Shown piece after piece: positions 46,735-56,832 of a stretch of DNA of 64,000 nucleotides. This DNA is from Polyporus tsugae (Eukaryota > Basidiomycota > Agaricomycetes > Polyporales > Polyporaceae). The number at the start of each line of letters is the position of its first letter. Position 1 is the first letter of the stretch. The DNA lies in NCBI GenBank assembly GCA_024305745.1, contig JAHRBS010000008.1, positions 1,860,001 to 1,924,000 of the forward strand, written 5' to 3'. The position numbers and the translations under genes were made by a program. The notes under the pieces were generated by a model. The model had not been told where the DNA came from, made no database searches, and saw only the letters and a list, made by a program, of their open reading frames with translations.

Positions 46735-47015
46735 ATACTGGACTGCACGGACACCCAGAGGGCAGTGCTCCATCAAGACCCACCGGCATTATTTCACTGT
46801 TGTTCTAGAGGTCGGTATTCCTATGAAGTATTTCAAGAACGCCAAGGAGCTTTGAGAGAAACATCTCAGGCGAGTTGTCTTTCATGAACCGTTGAGGTCT
46901 CACATAATGACCATCGCCCGCCAGTACAGGATCTAGCTTTCAAGGCTGGCATCCCGCACCGCGATATCAACGTCGGGAACGCCGTTCTCTTTCGAATCAA
47001 GGAGGTCGTTAGGAG
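46735..47015 (+). pseudogene. FunK1-type protein kinase relic
   Basis: Two pieces of the fungal-specific FunK1 kinase fold. One (about 46780-46854) reads HYFTVVLEVGIPMKYFKNAK, the usual segment before the catalytic loop, and ends in TGA in the next codons. The other (about 46927-46998) reads AFKAGIPHRDINVGNAVLF, where HRDINVGN is the catalytic loop. No N-terminal lobe, no activation segment and no open gene connect them. FunK1 genes are abundant and often decay in Agaricomycetes. Confidence 0.6.
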
Positions 47016-47862
47016 CGGTAAACTTGTTTGGACTCGCGACGCCTCTTATCCGACAGTTGTTGAGGCCCCTGGATCAATCAGACGTGGAGCTTCGCGACTA
47101 CGACCGCTTGTATGCGCACAGAACGGTCGCCAACATCTTGGTGCGACTCGGGGTGTACAAAAACGAAATTCGACAAGAACCATCCTCGCAGACCGGGAGG
47201 CACGTCGTTGGTCGGGGTACTCTTCTTCGTTCAATCTCAGCCGACATTGTCATGTCATGCGGCCCCGTGTCCAACACCTATTCATATATCCAATTCATCC
47301 CCAAACATAACGTCACGCTCGCTATTCCCGTGCTCGCATTCGGGCAAACCTTCGTCTAAACGACGGGTGTAGCTCGGGACCGCCAGGATCATACCGCCTC
47401 TATTTTGCCCTCGGCACCGCGCGCGTAGGCTATCACCATCGCCGCCTTCGCCGTGCCTGAGCATCCTCGTGGGGTGTTCCGCACGCTGGTGTTTGCGGCG
47501 TGTGTGTGGGCACTTGTGATGTTGTGCACGAGGAGAGCGGCGTTGGCGTCATCGTGCTTCGGTATTCATTTGGAAGACCCCCTGCCCCGCAACATCTGCA
47601 TTGCGCTATCCTATCTTTGTGATCATTCTAGGACCGTTGGTGCGATGGCTATGTTGCGGACCGGCGAGATAGCTCAACAACTGTCGATTTTCCTCGGGTA
47701 TACTGAGGATCACGCACGTCGCATCTGGGAGCGCGATACGGGGCGACGGCACGGCAGTCGGCATGCTGCTTATGGCGTCGTGCGCAGGAGAGACGTTCAG
47801 CTGTGGGTCGCCTTTGTTGCTGTTCCCCCCCACACTGGACTGACGGTTGTCGGGCTTGATAG
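47016..47862. other. Region between kinase relic and AA9 gene
   Basis: Open frames in several phases but nothing family-like. The signal-peptide exon of the AA9 gene should be here and was not found. Confidence 0.45.
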
Positions 47863-49132
47863 ACACCCTCCCGGACCTCATCGCGAATGGGACGACTTTC
47901 GCTGACTGGGTATATGTCCGCGAGACGGAGAACCACTACTCCAACAGACCGGTTCGTCTCTTCGGTTTCTACGCCTGTCGCTCGCTGATAGGAGGGGCGG
48001 GTGCAGATTACGGACGTTACGTCGCCCGAATTCCGCTGCTACGAACTCGACATGAGCGCCACCCCTGGGGACACCAGCGTCGCGACCGTCCAGGCTGGTT
48101 CCACCATCGGCTTCATGGGTGAGCATTCTCCGATGCCTTACGATGCGCGAGGATCGCTTATGCGGTCGTTTTGAATTCTGGCAGCGGTAAGCACGACCGG
48201 CGGATGTCATAGCGAACGATAGCGTTGATTGACTGACATGGGAATTGACCACTGGACAGAACAGCGACTTCTACCACCCAGGCGTGAGTGGACTTGAAAT
48301 TGGATGGAGACACGCCAAATGCAATAGAAGCTCACGCTAGTCTGGCGGTTGACAGTACTTCTCCGTGTACATGAGCCCCGCCTCGCCCGCTGCCAACAGT
48401 CCTGAGGCTGGGACGGGCCAGACCTGGTTCAAGGTTTGGGAAGACCCTCCTGTTTACGAGAACGGGGCGCTAGTCTTCCCCTTGGAGAGTAAGTTTGCAT
48501 GGTCCCTTTCACCATATGTATCCCCAAGCAGTTAGCTCCTTTTAGATGGTTGGATATGTTGCTGACAGGAACTCTGCCGCTTGTGGTATTGCCTTCCATT
48601 CTTCAGCCAGCGACCAATTCACGTTCGCCATCCCGAAGAACCTCCCGAGCGGCCAATACCTCATCCCTGGGGAGCAGGTCCGTCGAACATTTCCATAGAA
48701 CAAGAACGAGGACGTAACTTACTCACGAGCATTATTGCGACCTATCCTGCTGATTGCGCTGCACGTTGCCGAGACGTTTGGCGGGGCACAGTTCTACATC
48801 GGATGCGCTCAAGTCAACGTCGTGAACGGTGGCAGCGGCACCCCTGACCCTCTCGTCTCGATCCCAGGCGTGTACACCGGGGTGAGTATTCACTGTTTCC
48901 ATTAATATATTTGGTGGTGGACGTAGAGTGTGCGTTGACGTAACACTGGCCCACCATCAATCCCTACGTCAACTGGTGCAGAACGAGCCTGGAATCCTGA
49001 TCAACATCTACAACCTGCCAACGGATTACCCTGGATACACGTCTCGTAAGTCGTCGTCGCTGGCCTGATGCGATATCGTGTGAAACTCATTGAGCACGCC
49101 ATGCAGTTGGCCCGACCGTCTGGAGCGGGTAG
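47863..49132 (+). CDS. AA9 lytic polysaccharide monooxygenase (GH61), first exon not found
   Basis: Secreted copper enzyme that cleaves cellulose oxidatively. Exons supported: 47863-47951, 48007-48118, 48185-48186, 48260-48283, 48356-48488, 48607-48677 (or extended to 48681), about 48753 (or 48730) to 48881, 48982-49045, 49107-49132. Family signature in order: LIANGTTFADWVYVRETENH, ITDVTSPEFRCYE, TVQAGSTIGFM, FYHPGYFSVYM (second copper His), WFKVWEDPP, FTFAIPKNLPSGQYL, ALHVAETFGGAQFYIGCAQ (axial Tyr and Gln), PGILINIYNLPTDYPGYT, GPTVWSG. The phase demands a 2-nt exon (48185-48186). No exon encoding a signal peptide and the essential N-terminal His was located, and the junction before ALHVAE lacks an AG at the expected place. 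It is either a truncated gene or has an unusual 5' end. Confidence 0.8.
48185..48186 (+). other. 2-nt microexon (CG) of the AA9 gene
   Basis: The exon ending ATG G at 48118 (phase 1) must regain frame before AAC AGC at 48260. A CG flanked by GGCAG and GTAAGC does so exactly (GFM-A-NSDFYHPG). The flanking introns would be 66 and 73 bp, both normal here. Confidence 0.5.
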
Positions 49133-50083
49133 ACCAGACGAGCACAGAGAAGGAGGATGATGGCAGACCCATGGCATGCGTAAAAGATCGATGCCTTGTC
49201 GCATATATCCACGGAAATCAAGCAGCACATGTCGTTGTTACGATTTGGTTTTTGCGCTCCCCCTGAAATCGCTGTGAGGGGGGGAGGAGTTCAACACAGA
49301 AGGCATGTCCCGCACACACACTAAAATCCACCGCAAGGCTAACAGCTGTACGCTTTAGCGATGGAACGCTTCAAGTTGCCTACAGAACGAACGTCTCCGA
49401 CATGAACCCCAATGCTGAAGATCATTGCCCTACAGCCTATGGCGTCCTGCATCGCGGTCTACTTACTGTGCTGTCGGCCATCCCGCGGAACCCAAGGCGG
49501 AAGGATTATCATTCAACGACAATGTGGTCTTACCGCAACGCGGCGTTCTAGCAAAGCACACATTGTCGCCCACCTTGCAAGTGCGATGATCGGCCAGTTA
49601 AAGTGCCTAAAATTGGTCAAAGTATGACACGTTGTCCGTATAGCACGTTGGCAACTCGTCCGAACCATAAGTTGCCGAAGGGAGCAAAGGTGCGTGCGTC
49701 CGCGAAGTGGGTGAACGTCGGGCGTTGAGTATGAAGACGATTAGATCTGGGAATGCGGCCGGGATGCGGGGTCAGGGCTGATGGGCGACTGCGGAAGCCA
49801 CCACGGCTGCACGTAATATCATAAAATCTTACCATACAAGGGCAGGTGCTTCGCAGCTGGTATGCTCAGCGCCCGGGACGGGCGAAAGTGCACAACCGGA
49901 CGGCAGACAGACGTTGGACGGATGGCGTCTCCTGACAGTACTTACTGGCAGCCTTATGCTCCTCCACGACATCTCTCTCCCCTCTCCCCTCCGCTCGCGC
50001 TCTGCCACCCTCCGCCCGTATGAGACTTTGTTCCCTTGCTTCCAGGGTCCCTGCCGTCACTCCGGAAGCATTGGCCTCAGCAC
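49133..50083. other. Intergenic region, no gene seen
   Basis: Separates the AA9 gene from DUF6533 copy 2 on the same strand. No protein-like frame or RNA gene seen. Confidence 0.55.
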
Positions 50084-52324
50084 ATGAGCGAGCCCGATGC
50101 CGAACTGCTGTTTTTCCTGCAGTTCGCTTGCAGACAACGACTTCATGCGAGTGAGTTTTCTCACCGACTGCTCATCCTCTTCGAAGAGTCCTGAATCCTG
50201 ATCGAATCGGTTGCACTTAGTCGCATCTGCTGCATTCCTGGTTTGGGATCTGATCACGACTCTGGATGAGGAGGTGAGTGTTGGACCGCTTCAATGGGCC
50301 TCAGAGTCTTCTATTGAACCTAAGTGTTTCTCCCTTTCCTTCTAGGTGGAGTATATTTGGGGGTATGTATGGCGACACTGTGCACCCCTTCTCTTCTCCT
50401 AATCCAGTTACTCTAGTTCGGCCAACACCCTCCCCAAATACTTGTACTTCATATCGAGGTACTGCGGACTACTCGGACAGCTGTGAGTTTTATCCCCGTT
50501 TGCCTTCACTGAAAGCGTCCCTCCTTGCGATGGTAAACCGCGACCATCTTGTCAATTCCCCCGGCCCCCGGCCCGAATAGCCGGAGGCTTTGGCTTCCCA
50601 ACTGGAATACGTCGCTCGTGTCGCGGTCTCACGCAAGTCATGGCGTGAGATGCCGTTGGAACCGAAACCTCATGGGTTCCTTGATTCATTTCTGTCCTGC
50701 GTCAGTTTAACGCAAGTCGGATTGCCAACTAACCGCAACCGTGTAGCGTTGTCTCCACCAACTTGGTGCCGATGTTGTGCGTGTCCTGCCCTGGTTCAGA
50801 TAACCCACTCGTGCTCATGCTTTTACAGCTGCTTCGACTACCTCGTATGGTCCTTCGGGTGCGCGCATTGGTTGTGCCAACATAGATGGTCTACTAACCT
50901 GAGGTTCAGGTTTTTGTTCACATTGATCCTGAGCGTGGAACTGAGCTTGATGCTCCGGATAGACGCACTGTATGGCAAGTCCAAAAAAGGTACCGCCGAC
51001 CCACTGGTATCTGATGTTCGTAATTAACGTCTTTTAGTGCGCGTTCTGATGGGATTTGGATTCTTGGGTAGGCTATTTCAAACTCAGGTGATATATAGGA
51101 ACTGACGGTCTTTTGTAGCGGAAATTGCGGTACGCTCGTGCGCTTTGTGCCCGCACGTCGACGTGTGGCTGATGCGGGAACCTAGTTCGGGTTTTGGTTG
51201 AACCTGGCGTCATATCCAGCTGTTACTCGGCACTTGGTAGAATATCCGTCGGTCATCCCAATCAGAGGTTGCCTTTTGGACCATCCGATTGCGCTGTACA
51301 GGTTGTCTTGGTCCGTACAGTATTTTCTAGTCCATATCCAGAGCTGATTACCATGCATCACAGGTTTCCTATCCTTGCCTTTGAAAGTGAGGGATCTCTC
51401 GATATCTGCGGTGATGTAACATTGATAGACCGTGGTACAGCTGTGCTCTTTCTGCTCAATGTGGCCAAGTGTATCTCGTATTGCCCTCTGGAAAACACGC
51501 CGCTGATCTATCGGCTCTTTCGTGACGGCAGTCTCTACTTTACGATGTCAGTAACTCTCTCGCACATTCTCTCATATATTCCAGTTCCTTTCTAATGACT
51601 TCAATATAGCATCGTTGGTCAGTTCTCTTTTCACATCTCGGTTTGAGTCCATCGTAACCACCAATTCAAGTCTTCATGATCGGCTGCACAATCGCTCAGT
51701 ATTTGAATACCGAAGCGGCGCCTCCATTGGTCGTGTACGTATTAGATCATCGAGGTACTAGCCGCGCATGTTCGCTGACCCACCGGTTTCAGGTGGATCT
51801 CTGTAGTTTTTTCCTACTCGGTGCGCTGGACTCGATCGGTAACTATGACACGGTTGCTCACTCTCTTTTTGTCGTGTCCTTCCCCGCAGGGCTGCCACCT
51901 CCTACTGAGCCTTCGCAAAATCGCTGCCAGTCGCCAGCGGCTGGACATGTCGCAAATCTTCTCTGCCGACATTCCCCTTGTACATGCTGGTTCCGGCGCG
52001 ACTGAGTCGTCCTCCCTTGGCGTCGACATTCACCCTCTGAGACCTTCCCGTCTCTCGAGCGCATCTCGGGTGCGACCTTCTGTACAGGTCAATGTAGAGA
52101 CCATTGAACTTGTCCCTCGGCGCGTGTCCCCCTTCCTGGCGACCCCGTCCCCATCCGCCGAGGGGTCGCAAGAAGAGAGGGCGGGCTTCGATTATACTCG
52201 GAATTGGGACATCGTGCATCCTAGCTCGAGCGGCGGCGACCGTCTTGAGCACAGCAGAAGCAGAGGAAGGAGGTCGGAAGACCGAGATGGTGGCTTACAA
52301 CGGTTACAGCGATGGAATCCATAG
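50084..52324 (+). CDS. DUF6533 multi-pass membrane protein (copy 2), 15 exons
   Basis: Exons: 50084-50150, 50221-50273, 50346-50362, 50408-50482, 50829-50858, 50910-50989, 51038-51067, 51119-51129, 51186-51310, 51364-51386, 51441-51546, 51610-51617, 51671-51734, 51793-51820, 51890-52324. They total 1152 nt (383 aa) and all 14 junctions keep frame. The signature is ASAAFLVWDLITTLDEEVEY and LPKYLYFISRYCGLLGQL, followed by helices FGFLFTLILSVELSLMLR, FLLNVAKCISY, RDGSLYFTIIVVFMIGCTI and GCHLLLSLRKIAAS, then a hydrophilic tail of about 120 residues rich in Ser and Arg. Exons of 8 and 11 nt are among the smallest seen here. Function unknown. Intron 4 (346 bp) might hide another exon. Confidence 0.86.
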
Positions 52325-52940
52325 CATAGGTATCCCGTCGCATGGCCGGCGCATTGCTGGGATTACCCGAGGCCGACGGTGTACGTGGCGGACGTATGGA
52401 CACTTCTTGTATCATAAGATTGGCTCGGATTCATGTAGCATGTCACTCATTCCTGGGAATGTGTCAAACTTGGCTCTTGTGGTCGTGCGGGCTTCGCGCC
52501 AAGCGCATCGCTACGAATAGGGACAAATAGAATTTCGGAACATACTGGCGACCGATCAGTACATGTCCCGTGAAATCAGGGCGGCGATGGCAAATACGTT
52601 GACTGGAAGCTTGACTTACGTGTTCACCGGATCCCGCCATCGAATCGTCATAGCGTATGATGATGAGTCGCACGATCGCCAATTCGGTGCAGAGATATAG
52701 ATGTACTTAAGTTAGCACAAGTCCCGGTGCCTAGACATCGTGGGCAAGCCACCTGTCGCCTCTAGCGGTTCAAAAACAAGACATTAGAGAGGTCAGAACT
52801 AGAAGAGAGAACCCCGGATATGACAATGACAGGCTTCTACTGTTGCCGACTACGATGAAAATATAAGACAGTAAGGTATTGTACATCGCGCCGACGTCCG
52901 AAGACGTTAGCTGGGGTATCATCAGTGTCAAATATATCTG
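52325..52940. other. Intergenic, convergent 3' ends
   Basis: Between DUF6533 copy 2 and the P450 that reads toward it. No gene seen. Confidence 0.6.
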
Positions 52941-55308
52941 CTATACCGAGACATCACTGGAGTTACACCTGCCAACCTTCAACCACATCTCAGGCTTCTC
53001 GCTTTCCTTACTGATACTAGGGAACGTAATCGCCGAAACGTTCCAGACGATCGGCTTCTCGGAAGGTTCGAAGGTGAAGTTGGCGAGAAGCGTCGATAGA
53101 ATGACCTCTGAAGCGACGGTTAGTGTTGGGGCACCAGTACCAGGAACTCGTAGAAGTTACGTACTCATCTCGATCTGTGCGAACTTGAATCCTCTTTAAG
53201 GTCGGCCGAGTGGTTAGCCAACAGAGAACAAGGAAACCGATCCGACACGTACATGCATGACCTGCTACCGCCCACGAAAGTCATCCTGCGAAAAGAATGT
53301 ATGAACGTCATAGGCTTTCCACAGCAAACCCGACCAGCAGACACGTACAAATGTGAGTAAACTCCCGGAATGGAAGCAGCTTCGACAGCCTTGGGTAAAG
53401 GTTTCAGCCAGCGCTCCGGGTTCCACTCCTCGGCGTCATCTCCCCAAAGTGCTCTGTCGCGATTGCAGGCTCTGACACCAAGAAGAACATTGGTACCCTT
53501 GGGGACGAAAACGCTGTCGATCATCGAGCCGTCACTGCCGCGCATAGGCACGGAAAGAGTCAACGTCGAGTCCTGGAATGCCCTGGAAGGTACACCATGA
53601 GTTTGGTCTGTTGTCAAAACACACGATGGAGATACATACTCGCGCAGAACGATAGGAGTCGGCGGATATCTGAGAGTTATGTTAGTAAAAATATATCATC
53701 CTGAAACGAAATGGGCTTACAATCGCAACGTCTCTTTGCAGACGGCGTCCAGGTATGGGAGCGATTGCAGCTGATCATATGCCACGTCCTGTCCATCACG
53801 CGAGGCGAGGATCTCGCTTCGCACCTTGTTTTGAATGTCGGGGTGTTCAGCTAGCAACTGCAAAACTTGCGCCATCATGTGGGAGGTCGTGTCAGTTGCC
53901 GCGAAGAGCAGGATACTATGATAGACGTCAACAAGAGATGGTCATGAGAACGATCCAAGGTCACATACGACATCTGCCCAATGATTTGTTCATCAGGAAG
54001 TCTCTCCCCTTCCGCAGCCGCCATGTTGGCCTTCACTGTAAAGACCCTGAGTCAGCTCACACCGCAGACAAAGGAACACTGCGAACTTACGGAGAATGCT
54101 GATGATATCTTTCTCCTTGTATGTGTCGCCCTTCTCCAGCGCAGCCTTCTTCTCGCCGATAATTTGAATGGAGGTATCATGTAATACGTCGACGACGTGC
54201 TTCAGCTGTTGCACTTGAGGGATAGGGAGTAGGTTCACGACCAAACGACGGAACCACGCAGGCCCAAGGCTGGTCAATATGGGGCTCGCTTGTCTCATGG
54301 CCACCATTGCAGGAGTGAACGACAAGGGCCTACGCGCGCATGAGCGAATCGTGAGCAGATAGAGCGGACGCTGAATAGACACACAGATAAGTCTTCGCCG
54401 CCTTGGTGTAAGGGTCAGAGGAGGATTCCGACGTGAGCGGATCAAAGGAATGACCCATTCCTGCCTGTCCCATGATTTCGAGAGCCGCACGTCCCATCCA
54501 GTCCAGCATGTCCACACTTTTGGGCGCGCTCTGTACATTCTTCGAGATGCCCTGTACGAGCTGTGGCGCTGTGAGCCAAATTTTACTCAAACCGCGGGTA
54601 ATATCACATACTCTGTGAGCGACTTCGTAAAAGACAGGTGTTAAGTTTCGAAGGTTGGCGTCGGAAAAGACCGGGGTCAGCATTTTCCGCTGGCGACGGT
54701 GGGCCTCGCCTAAGTCAAGGCATGTTAGTTTAGCGACGTCGGCAAAAATGGTACGTTGAAGCAAGGCGCCTACCCAACACGCCCAAGATGCCTGGTCCTA
54801 ACAACAGACGAGTACTCCTGCATTCCGGCCTCGGTTAGAATCTAAAAATACGCAGATATCGGATGTCGGAGAGTACTCACTGAATCAACCATGGAATCTG
54901 ATCGTATGTTCCCTGCTCCTTCAGGACGATGCTGCGCAGCGCAGTAGGATCGAAGACGTAAAGCCACTTGCCCTAACATTGCAACCGACAAAGTCAAGTC
55001 AAGTCAAAGCAGCCTTGATTATTGTGCTCACCCCGAGGACGGCATTGATTTTCACGATCGGTCCATAATTTTGTCCGATTTCGTCGTGGAAACCCCATGC
55101 ATCTCTGTCGAACAGTTGCTCCAGGTTCCCTGAAGGGAACATGTTCAGGATGGAATGGGTGTCCGCTGACGAGGCACTCACCGGCCAGGAATGACTTCGA
55201 CGGAGGTCCAGGAACGACGTCAAGGGGCGACTTGACCACGAAAGGTCGAATGATCTGCCACAAAGCCCACGCAAAGCCGCCCAGGAGAACTGCTTGGAGG
55301 AGCATCAA
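52941..55308 (-). CDS. Cytochrome P450 monooxygenase, intact, 14 exons
   Basis: Exons on the minus strand: 55308-55182, 55129-55032, 54972-54881, 54814-54774, 54709-54612, 54560-54385, 54329-54091, 54035-53969, 53915-53721, 53669-53640, 53582-53349, 53285-53253, 53193-53165, 53107-52941; 1626 nt, 541 aa, all phases consistent. N-terminal anchor MLLQAVLLGGFAWALWQII, then VPGPPSKSFLAG; C-helix EAHRRQRKM; I-helix LLFAATDTTSHM; ExxR in KETLRLYPPTP; PERW in EWNPERWLK; haem loop FVGGSRSCIGFKF, assembled from two 29-33 nt exons. It differs from the P450 at 13.4 kb and from the decayed pair, so three P450 types occur in the window. Substrate unknown. Confidence 0.93.
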
Positions 55309-56832
55309 GACCAGGGGGGATAACCAGAAGACAAGGGGGGGAGGCTGAGGACGAGGGTGGGGCTGTATGACAGATACGGGGGTTCTTAAGGTGCTGTCCG
55401 TGCATGATCGGGTTGAAATTCTTCCTTTGTGGATGCGTTCGCTTGACCTTGCTCGACCTGACGCATCGCCGATGTCCCGAAAACCACTGCAGAAATGTCC
55501 AACAGAACGTCACCATCTATCCATAGAAGGGAATGTTGCAAGATTGCCGTCCTCGATTGTGGTGGATGGCCACGTAGGATCGGCGTGTATCGGGAACGCA
55601 TTCATTTCCGCCCGCGCATGACGGCAGGCGCCAGGATGCTTGAATGGTCCTAGGCGTTGAAGATCATTCTGGGTGCTCTGCGAGGCCTTCGGGACCACCG
55701 AGCTTTCAATGACCATCGGTCGCACATGTTGCTACGTTTTGCCGACTTCTCTCACCGGGTCCGGTTGTGCGCTATCATCTGACGCTTGTGCGGTGCAGGA
55801 AGATAAGACGAGTTTGGCTGATGCTTTGAAGCTTGAGCTACGAAAACCACGTTCTTGAGGCCTGAAGAGTTAGCACGATTTCTATTGTGGAGCAAGCCCC
55901 ATGTCAGAGCGCACTGGCCGTCAAGCAGGGGCAGAGGATATGTACTTAACAGTAACACTCCCCTTCGTTTGCATCTAGCCGCCGGAGCCGTTCTGCCATC
56001 AGACGCGAGAACGCAGCGATTCGCACGTATTCAGAGCACTTGTCTAAAGAGGCAACTTCTATCAGCAACGGTGTGCCTCATGGGATGTTAATGGAATGTT
56101 ACGGTACCGTTGATCGTTAGGAACGTGGCAACGACAGTGCAGCGACTTGCGCGATGAGATCAAGTAAAAGACTTCTTGAGCAGCCGATGGTAAATCCGAG
56201 TCCCGACCTCGTACGACGAGCGTCCACATTTGCAGCAGCGACGGCGGAAGAGACATCGAATATCTGATCAGCTGTTGCGTCGGCTACCCAAACAGCTGTC
56301 AAACGTCTGGATAAACACACTCAGTTGCGGCAAACAGAGACGTGGTTCGCTTCTCGGCCACATGCGTCCTGCAATACGTGTCTAGTCGAGCATTACAACG
56401 TATTATGTGTATGTACTTGCGCCGCCCGTTAGTGCGAGAAAAATACGGAAGTCGGAGGTTGACACACCAAAGACAGGTGTTGCCACATAAGCGACCTCAC
56501 ACCGCAAACCGCACCCGAAATGCCAACCGGGTCCTAGAACCAGACGCCTAGAACGCTGACCTCATTCCCCTGCTTGCATATCGGCGGATCCGGGAAAGAT
56601 GCCAATAGGACGCACACTCCCGACCTTACGTGAGCAAATCGTGTTTCTGCCTGCATGGCTCCAACGCGGGTGTCGGAAATGGATGCAGAGCATCAAAAAT
56701 TGCCAGTGCCACCGTAGTCGGGCATCCCTACGAAGGAGGTCTTTGGGTTAGACCGATGCGAGGACTATGTGCTGACGATGTAAGTCAGCTTTCGTTCACA
56801 TCCCACAATTCCGATACCAAACCCGCACCTGT
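55309..56832. other. Intergenic region, no gene seen
   Basis: 1.5 kb upstream of the P450 and downstream of the PPR-like gene. No protein-like frame stands out. Confidence 0.55.

Noticed and set aside
47130..47180. A segment reading KTKFDKNHPRRPGG, reminiscent of uL15 TNFDKYHPG
   Set aside because: The similarity is about ten residues with no flanking agreement; chance is more likely than a ribosomal-protein retrocopy.
13436..55308. A secondary-metabolite gene cluster (P450s plus flavin monooxygenases)
   Set aside because: No polyketide synthase, NRPS, terpene synthase or similar core enzyme is present, and housekeeping genes are interspersed throughout.
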